Origin: Deltaproteobacteria bacterium ADurb.Bin207
Lineage (GTDB): Bacteria > Myxococcota_A > Polyangia > Polyangiales > Polyangiaceae
Length of the DNA: 64,000 nucleotides
Assembly: GCA_002070115.1 (NCBI GenBank)
Contig: MWCO01000003.1
Location: 124,001 to 188,000 of the forward strand
Reading direction: 5' to 3'
The position numbers were made by a program, and so were the translations under genes. The notes below the pieces were generated by a model. It saw only the letters and a program-made list of their open reading frames with translations. It was not told where the DNA came from and made no database searches. Positions 35,793 through 44,075 of the stretch are shown here, in pieces (within the stretch, counting starts at the first letter, position 1; every line of letters begins with the position of its first letter).

Positions 35793-36295
35793 ACGCTGAC
35801 AACGCCTCTTCGAACGATCCCATCCCGACGGTCTGTGTTTGCTCCCGCCTTCGCGCGGAACGCATCCTCCACGGTCAAGACCCCCTTGCTTCGCTTCGTA
35901 GCCTGCTTTCCATCGGTGACCCCGGTCAGCCCGGTTGCTCTGGCCCGCGGATGCCGCAATTCGTCGTTCGTCTGGAGTTTAGCGACCTGTTGGGACCTTC
36001 GACGAAAGACGTGGAGCAAATCGTTGCTTTTGCTTCGAAGGCTAGACAACTCCAAGGTGCGTGCCTCGTTCATTGTGAAGCGGGAATCAGCCGATCGACC
36101 GCCGCGACCATCGTGCTTTTTGCTTCGTGGTTTGGTCCTGGACGTGAACAAGATGCTGCGCTTGCCTTGCTCCGCCTCGTTCCCCGCGCCATGCCCAATG
36201 CCATGCTCGTGGCTATCGCCGATCGTTGCCTCGATCGACAAGGCGCGCTCATTGATGCCGTGGACGAAACGTTCCTATCGTTGCGCATGGCGTAA
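35789..36295 (+). CDS. Dual-specificity / tyrosine-type protein phosphatase
   Basis: A 168-residue protein with the CX5R active-site loop HCEAGISRS (C96 nucleophile, R102) followed by the typical helix STAATIVLF. This loop uses a phosphocysteine intermediate to dephosphorylate Tyr or Ser/Thr. The fold resembles the small bacterial DSPs rather than Wzb-type low-molecular-weight phosphatases. The start at 35789 overlaps the cupin stop by four bases. It converges on a PP2C gene, placing two phosphatases end to end. Confidence 0.85.
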   Translation: MNADNASSNDPIPTVCVCSRLRAERILHGQDPLASLRSLLSIGDPGQPGCSGPRMPQFVVRLEFSDLLGPSTKDVEQIVAFASKARQLQGACLVHCEAGISRSTAATIVLFASWFGPGREQDAALALLRLVPRAMPNAMLVAIADRCLDRQGALIDAVDETFLSLRMA

Positions 36296-36332
36296 GTGCC
36301 GAGGCTATCGAATCACGAAGGGCAGGGAAGGA

Positions 36333-37604
36333 CTAACGCTTCGAGAAGGGCGAAGGGAAGATTCCGAATTGATCGGTAGCGCGCCCCGAGGGCGGCTTGC
36401 AGGGGATGCAGCTTTCTTCGAGACGTAACGAAAGCGTTTGCGCTAGTTTCCACAGGAATTTGACTCCGAGCACGGCATCTTGCTGCGCTAGATCATAAAA
36501 AGATTCCCTTTCCAACACCCGGATGCGGCAGGGACCAGCAGCTCGCACCGTGGCTGTGCGCGGTCGCTGTGTCAGCAACGCCATCTCTCCAAAATGCGTG
36601 CCCGCCGATAGCGTAGCCAGCACCTCCCCATCGCGAACGACTTGCGCGGACCCCTCTACCAAAACGTATAAGCTTTCCGTGCACTCACCCTGATGCAATA
36701 TCTCTTCGCCGTCCGCCACCTCCAAGGTCCCCATCACTTGAGTCACCCGCGACAGCTCCGCATACGAAAATTCTGTAAACATATCAATATGTTGCAATGT
36801 CGCCAGATCCGCGGCCACCTGCGTGGTCCTGTCGAAAAACTCGTCTCCGGCTTCCTCCGACAGAACGCGCAAAACCACGGCCGTGATGTTGTCTTCTCCG
36901 CCCCGTTCGTTCGCAAGCGCAATGAGTTGTTTGGGAACCTCCTCGATGGGTTGCACCATCCTGTCGAGCAGTTCCGTCTCCGATTGGATGTATCCGTGCA
37001 AACCATCGGAGCATAAAAGCAAGGTATCACCCGGAAGAAGATCGAATAACAACGTGTCGACGACCACGGACGGATGAGGGCCGACGGCACGGGTGAGATA
37101 CGCGGCTTCGGGGATTTCGGCGGCCTCTTCAGGGGTCAATACCCCACGTGCAATGGCTTCGGCGGCGTAGGTGTGGTCCAAGCTGAGCTGATGGATTTGT
37201 CCGTATCTTGCCAGATACACGCGACTATCTCCCACATGAGCAAGCGCAGCCTTTCCATCCCGCACCAGAAGTGCCGAGCAAGTGGTTCCCGCTCCCAACG
37301 TTTTTTCGTTGCGGCTCAACGCATGAACCGCACGGTTCGCGTATTCCACCGCGGAACGTATCAGCGTCTCGAGAGCACGCCCCCGGGCCTCCGGCGTCTC
37401 GGGTGTGTCCAAGTCCGAGATGTAATCGTCGATTATCGTATGAATCGTGTCGACTGCGAGCTTCGAGGCCACCTCTCCTGCCAAGTGACCACCCATCCCA
37501 TCGCACATGACGAACAATCCGTGCTCGTGAACGACGAGATGAGAGTCTTCGTTGTGATCCCGCTCGCGTCCCACATCTGTCGCGGCTGCGAAGACGATCT
37601 GCAT
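36333..37604 (-). CDS. PP2C Ser/Thr phosphatase fused to a cyclic-nucleotide-binding domain
   Basis: A 423-residue cytosolic protein. Residues 1-245 are a PP2C domain with metal-binding motifs RDHNEDS, VMCDGMGGHLAGE, AHVGDSRVYL and CSDGLHGY, and late GGEDNITAVV. Residues ~275-400 form a CAP-type cNMP-binding fold (EEILHQGECTESLYVLVEG and GTHFGEMALLTQRPRTATVRA). The obvious inference is that a cyclic nucleotide controls the phosphatase, probably counteracting the many Ser/Thr kinases in the region; some such folds no longer bind nucleotide. Confidence 0.92.
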   Translation of the reverse strand: MQIVFAAATDVGRERDHNEDSHLVVHEHGLFVMCDGMGGHLAGEVASKLAVDTIHTIIDDYISDLDTPETPEARGRALETLIRSAVEYANRAVHALSRNEKTLGAGTTCSALLVRDGKAALAHVGDSRVYLARYGQIHQLSLDHTYAAEAIARGVLTPEEAAEIPEAAYLTRAVGPHPSVVVDTLLFDLLPGDTLLLCSDGLHGYIQSETELLDRMVQPIEEVPKQLIALANERGGEDNITAVVLRVLSEEAGDEFFDRTTQVAADLATLQHIDMFTEFSYAELSRVTQVMGTLEVADGEEILHQGECTESLYVLVEGSAQVVRDGEVLATLSAGTHFGEMALLTQRPRTATVRAAGPCRIRVLERESFYDLAQQDAVLGVKFLWKLAQTLSLRLEESCIPCKPPSGRATDQFGIFPSPFSKR

Positions 37605-37867
37605 GGCGGCAAGGATACATCGAAATGCCTTTCCTTGCTCTTGCGAAACCGCCGGTCTGCAAGCGGATTCGACGATGGATCATCGTTTGTGGAATAAGAC
37701 GCCTCGTTTCTCGTAGGAAGTCCGATCGCTCCGGTCATGAAATCGGAAAGGAGTCGATTGGTGCTTGACCTTCCGCGTCAGATGCTCTCCACCAAGGATA
37801 GTAGTATCCAGGGGGATATTTCCGTTCGAATTAACCCGATCCGATGGAGCGTTTCCAAAAGGCGGCC

Positions 37868-38390
37868 ATGAGTCTTACGCTCATCCTTACGGTTTGGCAC
37901 AGGAGTTGTCTCGACGACTTTCATGCGCAACCCGTGGCAGCGACCCAGTGCGGATATTTCGCCGCTTTTCGCTGGCTGGGAACCTCCGACGAATCCCGGG
38001 AAGCCTGTCAGGAAGCTGCCTCGCGAGCCCTCGGCGCGGCTCATCGATACGATCCAGAGCAACCTTTTTTCCGTGGTTTTATCGAATTTTGCGTAATCAT
38101 GGCGAAGGCTGTTTGCGGGAACGTCGACGATTTTGCGCGAACGATGCCAAACAAAGCTCCGTGGCCGCGCCTTCGGAAACAATGCTCGCGCAAAGCGAAC
38201 AACTGCGATCGATGGCAGAGGCTATTCAAATACTCCCGGAAAGACGTTCCTTTTCACCCTAACCGTGATGGCTCCCTGTTCGCTTGCACCCTCGCTGGCG
38301 ATCCAATCGCTGGGATTTGCAAAATTATGAACAATTACAATATGTTGACTCATGTTCAAGAGGGGCTGGGACGGCCCCTGCGTCGCTCTC
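37868..38390 (+). pseudogene. Decayed ECF-type sigma factor gene (frameshifted)
   Basis: In one frame the segment encodes YFAAFRWLGTSDESREACQE and ALGAAHRYDPEQPF, a sigma region 2 pattern. At the T6 run 38065-38070 the match jumps frame to FPWFYRILRNHGEGCLRERR, the hallmark continuation. It then reads AEAIQILPER, and a second jump gives FTLTVM with a region 4-like tail. Each single frame hits a stop or unrelated sequence. One extra T in the run would restore the first junction. The 3' end runs into the convergent lnt gene. A sequencing error at the T-run cannot explain the second shift. Confidence 0.6.
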
Positions 38391-39912
38391 TCAGCCGCAA
38401 TCCCAGGCCCATCGTCGACACGAGGAGGGATACCACAGGCACCGCATCTCCGATGGTTCCATACCAACTTGGCTCTTCGAGCCTTCGCACGAGCCCCCAA
38501 CCCGTTTTGAAGTCATCATGACTTCGATTCAACGATGAAAGGGACAAAATCTCTCCCGTGGCGCCAATCAAAGCCGATATCCCGCCCCCGGAAACGCGAA
38601 GCAAATCCCGACGGTTTTCTATGGCTCGAAAAACGGCATGCGCCAGGTGCTGTTCCGGTTCCGCCGTATCGCCAAACCACGTATCGTCCGAAAGATTGAC
38701 CAATACGGAAGAACGCCGCCCGATCGTTCTGACATGGCTCGGAAACGTGGATTCGAAACAGATGAATACACCGACCGAAATCCCGCCCACCTGCACCGGT
38801 TCCATGGACTCGCCCGGACGATAACGTCGGTTTTCCCGGCTCTCTAAAAAAGAAGGAAGCCATTCGCTATAGGGGATGAGCCGTATCTTCTCATAAACGA
38901 CTCCCAGTTGGTCATCCGGTTGGAGAAAAGCCGCGGCATTGCGGATTTCTCGCGAGGCTTTGTCCACGCTCGTGACACCAAATAAAAGGGGACTCGTAAA
39001 TCCTTTTCGGATCCTTAAGGGATGGGAAAGGCCATAGTCATGACGGGCCGTACGAAGCAGCAACCCTACCGCTTTTTCCGGCCATATCACCAAGTCCAGC
39101 GGGCCGACGTCGTTTTCCAGGATATGGCTAAGGTGTTGATAATCCGTCAAATTAATCTGCTCCGCTCCGGCTTGCCACCCTTTCGCTATCACGCCAGCCT
39201 GTACCCAACCCATCCGCATCGGAGCCGCAGATTGCCGTCGATTCCGTATTTGGACCATCCGTCCCCAGCCCCCCCCATGAATCAATACCATCATGGATAA
39301 CGCCAGGATCGCCGTTTGCCACCGCCGTGTTTTCGAGACTATCCCATGGGCAACCGCAGCATTGAACGCCACAAGCAAGGCACTTACGACATGAATCCCC
39401 CCTGCTTCGGCAACCTGCGCAAGAGGAAGATTACAATATTGCGTCAGGCCGAGGCTGAAAGGGAATAGCAGAGGCATGGCATATTCCATCGCCATGAAGG
39501 TAAGGGGGGCGGCCACGGAAAGGGGCCAACGCGGGAATAAGTAGCGAAGGCTCGCGGCCCAGATCGCCCATCCCAACGCTTGCAGCGCGAAAATCGTAAG
39601 TCCGAGGCCGATGGCCAAGCCGGGAGGAAGGCCAGCAAAACGGGCCATGAGCCCCGGAAACCAAGACATGGCGATGACTTGAAGCATCATGCTTGCCACC
39701 CAACCCAAGAACGCCGCCTTGGGTGGGCTGCTTTCCGAAATCCCCACGAGCAATGGCACGAGCGCTATCCACGCTAACCATGCCATCGCCCATGGCGGAG
39801 CCACGCTCAAAACGCCAGGCGCCGCAAGGGCAACACCCACCCCGGATAGCGCCGCAAGAGCAACCGGACGGCAACGACGCAAACGAGGTGGCAGCAAATC
39901 AAAAAAAATCAT
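38356..39912 (-). CDS. lnt: Apolipoprotein N-acyltransferase Lnt
   Basis: Transfers a fatty acyl chain from phospholipid to the N-terminal Cys of lipoproteins, the last maturation step in the inner membrane. Of 518 residues, about eight membrane helices frame a nitrilase-type periplasmic domain. The catalytic triad is visible: E279 (WPEKAV), K342 (YEKIRLIPYSEW) and C385 (ICFES). The length is normal. The many predicted lipoproteins in this window are its expected clients. The 3' end overlaps the decayed sigma gene. The ATG at 39912 is followed by a T-rich codon run and has no clear ribosome-binding site. Confidence 0.93.
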   Translation of the reverse strand: MIFFDLLPPRLRRCRPVALAALSGVGVALAAPGVLSVAPPWAMAWLAWIALVPLLVGISESSPPKAAFLGWVASMMLQVIAMSWFPGLMARFAGLPPGLAIGLGLTIFALQALGWAIWAASLRYLFPRWPLSVAAPLTFMAMEYAMPLLFPFSLGLTQYCNLPLAQVAEAGGIHVVSALLVAFNAAVAHGIVSKTRRWQTAILALSMMVLIHGGGWGRMVQIRNRRQSAAPMRMGWVQAGVIAKGWQAGAEQINLTDYQHLSHILENDVGPLDLVIWPEKAVGLLLRTARHDYGLSHPLRIRKGFTSPLLFGVTSVDKASREIRNAAAFLQPDDQLGVVYEKIRLIPYSEWLPSFLESRENRRYRPGESMEPVQVGGISVGVFICFESTFPSHVRTIGRRSSVLVNLSDDTWFGDTAEPEQHLAHAVFRAIENRRDLLRVSGGGISALIGATGEILSLSSLNRSHDDFKTGWGLVRRLEEPSWYGTIGDAVPVVSLLVSTMGLGLRLRERRRGRPSPS

Positions 39913-40125
39913 GGTGAAATCGACGGGTCAAGCCTTCTGAGGCTCCGCTCACGAGACGTTCCGCGAACATGCCGCCCATGAGACAGCAACAGGCGCGATG
40001 GGTGAAGGCGTGCCCAGGATACGCGCCTTGCAGGGACTGTTCGAAAGGACATCTGCGGACTTGGTTTTGGGCAACGACGCCAACGACGCCTTTCGTTCGA
40101 CACCAAAGAGCATCATACTCGAAGC

Positions 40126-41244
40126 GTGTCTCCTGCGCCGAGCGATATTCACCTGACGCTATCGTTGACCCACGATTGCAATCTTCGTTGCCATTATTGC
40201 TACTCAGGTGCGAAACAGGCACGACACATGCCGCTGGAAGTGGGAAAACGTGCGTTGCAATCCGCGTTGCGGCAGACCCGGCGACGATTGCATCTCGTTT
40301 TTTTTGGAGGGGAACCTTTGCTACGCTGGGCTGATCTGTTGGCCTTGACCGATGAGGCCCGGACAAGGGGAGAAAGCTGCGGCGTGCAAATTCTCCCGAC
40401 CCTTACCACCAATGGTACCCTGCTGACGGACGATCGCTGCGCCGAACTCGCTCAACGTCGCTTTCTACTGGCCGTATCTTGCGATGGGCTCGAGATGGCC
40501 CACGATGCTCTTCGACGCGATCGCGCCGGAATGGGTAGTTTCGCTCGGACCTGGCAAGGAATCAACACCGCCCTGAAAGCTCATCTACGGCCTCGGATCG
40601 CGCTCGTGGTCCATCCTTCGAATATTGCCTATCTGCCTGAATCTATTGAGTTTTTCGTTGCCGCGGGCCTGCGGGACTTCGTGGTCAATCTGGATTGGTC
40701 CGCCCCCTGGGATGCTCGAGGAATGAAGGAGCGGCTCACCCACGCTTACGAAAATGTGGCTGCCTTGTATGTGCAGGCTTACCGCGACGCGAATCCCTTT
40801 TGGATATCGATGATCGACTCGCGCATTGCCGACCGTATCCGAGGGGTCGATACGCAGGATCGATGCGACCTGGGCCGACGAAATCTCGTCGTGGCTCCCA
40901 GCGGCAACCTTTACCCTTGTGACCGATTGATAGGCGAAGACGACGGCCTTATGTCGATCGGTCATATCGACTCCGGGGTGGATGCAAGAAGGCTCGAAGC
41001 ATTCATGAAACAGGCTTCTTTCATTCCGACCGCGTGTTTGTCTTGCGCCATCCGCGAGCGGTGTAGACATCGATGCGCCTGTGCCAACCTCGCGATGAGC
41101 GGCCATGCGGGAACACCTACTTCCTTGCTCTGTTTCTATGAACAACTTTGCCTTCGGACGGCTGACGACGCGGCCGAGATGTTGTTTTCGGAAAGGAACG
41201 AAGGATTCCTTGGACAGCATTATGGTGACAAGGTACCTTTCTAA
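40126..41244 (+). CDS. Radical SAM/SPASM-type peptide-modifying enzyme
   Basis: A 372-residue protein. C18, C22 and C25 (CNLRCHYCY) bind the radical-SAM 4Fe-4S cluster, and FFGGEPLL is the SAM-binding GGE motif. The C-terminal ~120 residues carry ten or so cysteines in SPASM/twitch order (CDLGRR, NLYPCDRL, CLSCAIRERCRHRCACA, LLCFYEQLC), implying one or two auxiliary clusters. SPASM proteins usually modify peptides or proteins. The small gene at 41295 and the M50 protease at 41561 follow in the same direction, so a peptide-maturation role is likely (inference). The start is GTG 40126. Confidence 0.87.
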   Translation: MSPAPSDIHLTLSLTHDCNLRCHYCYSGAKQARHMPLEVGKRALQSALRQTRRRLHLVFFGGEPLLRWADLLALTDEARTRGESCGVQILPTLTTNGTLLTDDRCAELAQRRFLLAVSCDGLEMAHDALRRDRAGMGSFARTWQGINTALKAHLRPRIALVVHPSNIAYLPESIEFFVAAGLRDFVVNLDWSAPWDARGMKERLTHAYENVAALYVQAYRDANPFWISMIDSRIADRIRGVDTQDRCDLGRRNLVVAPSGNLYPCDRLIGEDDGLMSIGHIDSGVDARRLEAFMKQASFIPTACLSCAIRERCRHRCACANLAMSGHAGTPTSLLCFYEQLCLRTADDAAEMLFSERNEGFLGQHYGDKVPF

Positions 41245-41294
41245 TGCTTATCGCTTGTTTCGCACGGTTCTGAGTTCGACCGAAGGAGTTGATG

Positions 41295-41543
41295 ATGGGT
41301 TCGAAATTATCGCCCGTTTCTGCTTATCGCGAACGTGCTTACCCCAAGGTCGAGAGCCCCACGCTGCAACGGTTGTTGCTGCTCGTGGGGATGACCGCCA
41401 CTTCGCTTGGAGGATGCGGCCCCGCGATCGATTCGCGTACCGTCGACCGCGCCATCGATGAAGGCGATCTGGACGGTGCGGTGGATTGTGATGCGAATCC
41501 CGAAGCCGAATCTTGTACCCCCGCGGACGCCTCGACCGAGTGA
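41295..41543 (+). CDS. Small Asp/Cys-rich peptide, candidate substrate of the radical SAM enzyme
   Basis: An 82-residue protein with a good ribosome-binding site (aaggag, six bases upstream); ATG 41292 is an alternative. The N-terminal ~30 residues are basic and leader-like, then comes a hydrophobic helix (LQRLLLLVGMTATSLGGC). The last ~40 residues are acidic with three cysteines in all (GGCGP, VDCDAN, ESCTPAD). The GGC could be a lipobox, so a small lipoprotein is the alternative reading. Its position between a SPASM enzyme and a site-2-type protease suggests a modified, processed peptide. Confidence 0.6.
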   Translation: MGSKLSPVSAYRERAYPKVESPTLQRLLLLVGMTATSLGGCGPAIDSRTVDRAIDEGDLDGAVDCDANPEAESCTPADASTE

Positions 41544-41560
41544 GCGTCGAGACATCTTGA

Positions 41561-42556
41561 ATGCGTGTGTTTTGGCTACTACTCGGCCTCAGCGTCCTGG
41601 TGTTGTGGCACGAAATGGGGCACGCGCTGGTCGCCAGGGCGTTGCGTCTTCACCTAACCGATTTTTCCTTTGGCTTTGGCCCCACGATGGCTTCGAGATC
41701 ATGGCGGGGCGTGCGCTGGCGATGGGGAATGATCCCTTTCGGCGGTTTCGTTCGTGTCGCTCAACTTTCGTTGCGAGCCGATGAACCCGGGCGATTTCTT
41801 CCTCGTGCGGTTCTTTCCCGACTCTTGACCATTGTGGCTGGCTCGGCCGCCAATCTGCTGTTGGCGGCAATACTCGCTTTTTCGAGCGCGTGGTGGTGGG
41901 GCGAACCCACGGGGGCGATAAGCGGTTTGCAAGTGACGATGGTTCCCGAACGGTCCGCACTTCGGGTGGGGGACCGAATCGAGAAGATCAACGATATCGA
42001 GGTGAAAAGCGTGCATGATCTTCGTCGTGCGGTAGCAAAAGCCAAAATCGCGGAAGTCCAATTATGGCGGGCAGGCAACCTCATGCATTTGCCCATCGTA
42101 CCCATCGAACGGGCTGGTAAGAGGGGATTCGATGCTCGTTATGTCATTGTCGAACAGACCTATAAACCGAACCTGCGCCAAGCGTTGGGGATAGGCGCAC
42201 GAGCGCCATACCATCAGGCCATCTCGCTTTTTCGAAACAGTGGGACGATCGTCAGACCAGATTCCGGCGTGCGCCCGGTAACGGCTGTCGGATTGGCCGA
42301 TCGGGTGTCGCAAACCGGACGGTGGGATGGTCGACGCCTCTTTTCTTTGGCCTCGACGCTTTCGGTGGCGGTGGGGCTGTTCAACTTATTACCAATACCG
42401 GGCTTGGATGGGGCCCGCTTCGTGCTGGAAGTCGTGGAGTCCGTCCGACGAAAGCGCATTTCGATTCGTTGGGCCTTGTATGTGCAGGTGGCGGGTGCCG
42501 TTTTTTTGGGGCTGCTGTGGCTATGGCTAGGATGGCTCGACTGCCTCGGACGATAA
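41561..42556 (+). CDS. M50 (RseP/site-2-type) membrane metalloprotease
   Basis: A 331-residue intramembrane zinc protease. HEMGH at 17-21 lies in the first membrane helix, and the third-ligand motif GLDGARF near 282 in the last region. A single PDZ-like domain sits at ~125-195 (SALRVGDRIEKINDIEVKSV). Three to four membrane helices are visible. It would cleave a membrane-inserted peptide or anti-sigma factor. It starts 17 bases after the small peptide gene, whose hydrophobic helix is an obvious candidate substrate (inference). Confidence 0.88.
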   Translation: MRVFWLLLGLSVLVLWHEMGHALVARALRLHLTDFSFGFGPTMASRSWRGVRWRWGMIPFGGFVRVAQLSLRADEPGRFLPRAVLSRLLTIVAGSAANLLLAAILAFSSAWWWGEPTGAISGLQVTMVPERSALRVGDRIEKINDIEVKSVHDLRRAVAKAKIAEVQLWRAGNLMHLPIVPIERAGKRGFDARYVIVEQTYKPNLRQALGIGARAPYHQAISLFRNSGTIVRPDSGVRPVTAVGLADRVSQTGRWDGRRLFSLASTLSVAVGLFNLLPIPGLDGARFVLEVVESVRRKRISIRWALYVQVAGAVFLGLLWLWLGWLDCLGR

Positions 42557-42766
42557 GGGGTTGAGCGGGCTCATCTTTCTTGCCAAAATGGTATTATTGT
42601 GAAAATTGCAGAAAATAATACGAATGCAAAGACCAAAACCTAAGACAGTCTCCTCGGATGTGGTGTAACTATTGGAATTCATTATTAAAATTACTATTTC
42701 CTGAAAGAGTGATCGCTTTCTGGAACGGCATATTGTACCTTCAGCTCCGAAAAAAGGAGAGGATTC
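42557..42766 (+). other. AT-rich intergenic segment
   Basis: About 210 bases, clearly richer in A and T than the flanking genes, without a convincing gene. It ends in a strong ribosome-binding site (aaaaggagagg) for the lipoprotein at 42767. It probably holds the promoter for that gene; I could not fix -35/-10 boxes with confidence. Confidence 0.4.
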
Positions 42767-43333
42767 ATGAACCTTGGATTTCGACCGTATGTCCTTCTGG
42801 GTTGTGCATTTTCGATGGTTCTTGCCGTGTCGGGATGCTGCAAGGACAAAACGCAGGACACGCCAGGGGAGACACCTGCTGTCGCTTCGGAAACGCCGGT
42901 CATTCCTGGCCTGCCCACCAAAAAGCCCGTCTCGGTAAAAACGATCAAGATCGGGGAGTCTGCGGAAATGAGCGAATTCAAACTCGAGGCAAAAGAAGCC
43001 AAAGAGTGCAAGGCCAAAGGATATTCGCGCCCCAAAAAGGATCATAAGTGGGTTGGCGTAGACGTTTTGATTGAAGCCACCGGCACCAAAGAGCTTCTGG
43101 TCAATCAATTATCTGCTAAAGTAACGGATTCCGAAGGCGTGGTTCATAACGCATCCTATGCAACACAGAGTAGTTGTGGAGAACATTTTAAATCGGCACG
43201 CCTCAACAATGGTGAAAAAGCAAAAGGATGGTTGATTTTTGAAGTACCGAAAGCGGCGAAAGGGTTCACCATGACTTATACTGAGCGAAGTTATACGGAG
43301 AGCGACGCCGTTAAAGTGGAATTAGGCTTGTAG
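42767..43333 (+). CDS. DUF4352-like lipoprotein
   Basis: A 188-residue exported protein with lipobox AVSGC (Cys 24) and a polar linker. The C-terminal ~125 residues have the DUF4352 immunoglobulin-like pattern: KIGESAEMSEFKLEAKEA, KWVGVDVLIEATGTKELLV, KVTDSEGVVHNASY and GWLIFEVPKAAKGFTMTYTE. Proteins of this type sit on the outer face of membranes with unknown ligands. Codon use is more A/T-ending than that of its neighbours. A clear ribosome-binding site supports the start. Confidence 0.8.
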   Translation: MNLGFRPYVLLGCAFSMVLAVSGCCKDKTQDTPGETPAVASETPVIPGLPTKKPVSVKTIKIGESAEMSEFKLEAKEAKECKAKGYSRPKKDHKWVGVDVLIEATGTKELLVNQLSAKVTDSEGVVHNASYATQSSCGEHFKSARLNNGEKAKGWLIFEVPKAAKGFTMTYTERSYTESDAVKVELGL

Positions 43334-43464
43334 CGATTGTCTGCACCCTGCTGTCTTGCAGAACCCAATCGATGGTATTTTCCGTCGATCGACTGATCTC
43401 CAATTCTATTCAATCTCCTGAACCTTTCGACTATAATAGTATCTGAACGAAATGAGTAATTGAA

Positions 43465-44004
43465 ATGCTCCATGTCGAGGATACAGCGCTCGTCTTGATC
43501 GATGTGCAGGGGAAGCTGGCGCAAATCGTCGAGAATTCGGAAACGCTTCATATCAACATCTCGAAGCTGATTCGAGGCTTTCAAGCTCTTGAAGTCCCCA
43601 TCCTGTGGTTGGAACAAATACCGGAAAAACTTGGTCCAACGACGAAATCTCTCGCCGAGTTGTTCAAAAATCAACGGCCGATCGCAAAAACTACCTTTAG
43701 TGCGGTTCGAAACAATGACTTCATGGATAGACTACAACGGTCGAAACGAAGAAAACTACTGCTTGCGGGAATAGAAACTCATATCTGTGTATATATGACG
43801 GCCTCTGAATTGGTGGCCAATAACTACTATGTGGAAGTGATTGCGGACGCTGTTTCGTCCAGGAATCCGAAAAACCATGCGATTGGTATTGCAAAAATGC
43901 AAAACCAAGGCGTGTCCGTGACCTGTGTCGAAACTGTATTATATGAACTGCTGGGTGATGCTCGCTCGGAACATTTCAAAAATATCCTCGAAATCGTAAA
44001 ATAG
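43465..44004 (+). CDS. Isochorismatase-family cysteine hydrolase (YcaC-like)
   Basis: A 179-residue hydrolase with the family triad D13 (LIDVQGKL), K75 (AKTTFSA) and C108 (GIETHICVYMTA). The cis-peptide context before the Cys and the ETHICV pattern fit the YcaC/nicotinamidase-like branch; the substrate cannot be read from sequence. Codon use is AT-richer than the surroundings, as for the gene at 42767. No operon partner is evident; the flanking gaps are 131 and 71 bases. Confidence 0.87.
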   Translation: MLHVEDTALVLIDVQGKLAQIVENSETLHINISKLIRGFQALEVPILWLEQIPEKLGPTTKSLAELFKNQRPIAKTTFSAVRNNDFMDRLQRSKRRKLLLAGIETHICVYMTASELVANNYYVEVIADAVSSRNPKNHAIGIAKMQNQGVSVTCVETVLYELLGDARSEHFKNILEIVK

Positions 44005-44075
44005 CGATATTAATATGGAAGAGAGCGGGCCAACGTCGACAAGTCAAAAGTAATTAATCATTCGGGAGATATCTC

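Noticed and set aside
37765-38262. Plus-strand open frame of 165 codons as a gene in its own right
   Set aside because: Only its middle part resembles sigma region 2, and the matching upstream part lies in another frame; both are better read as one broken sigma gene.
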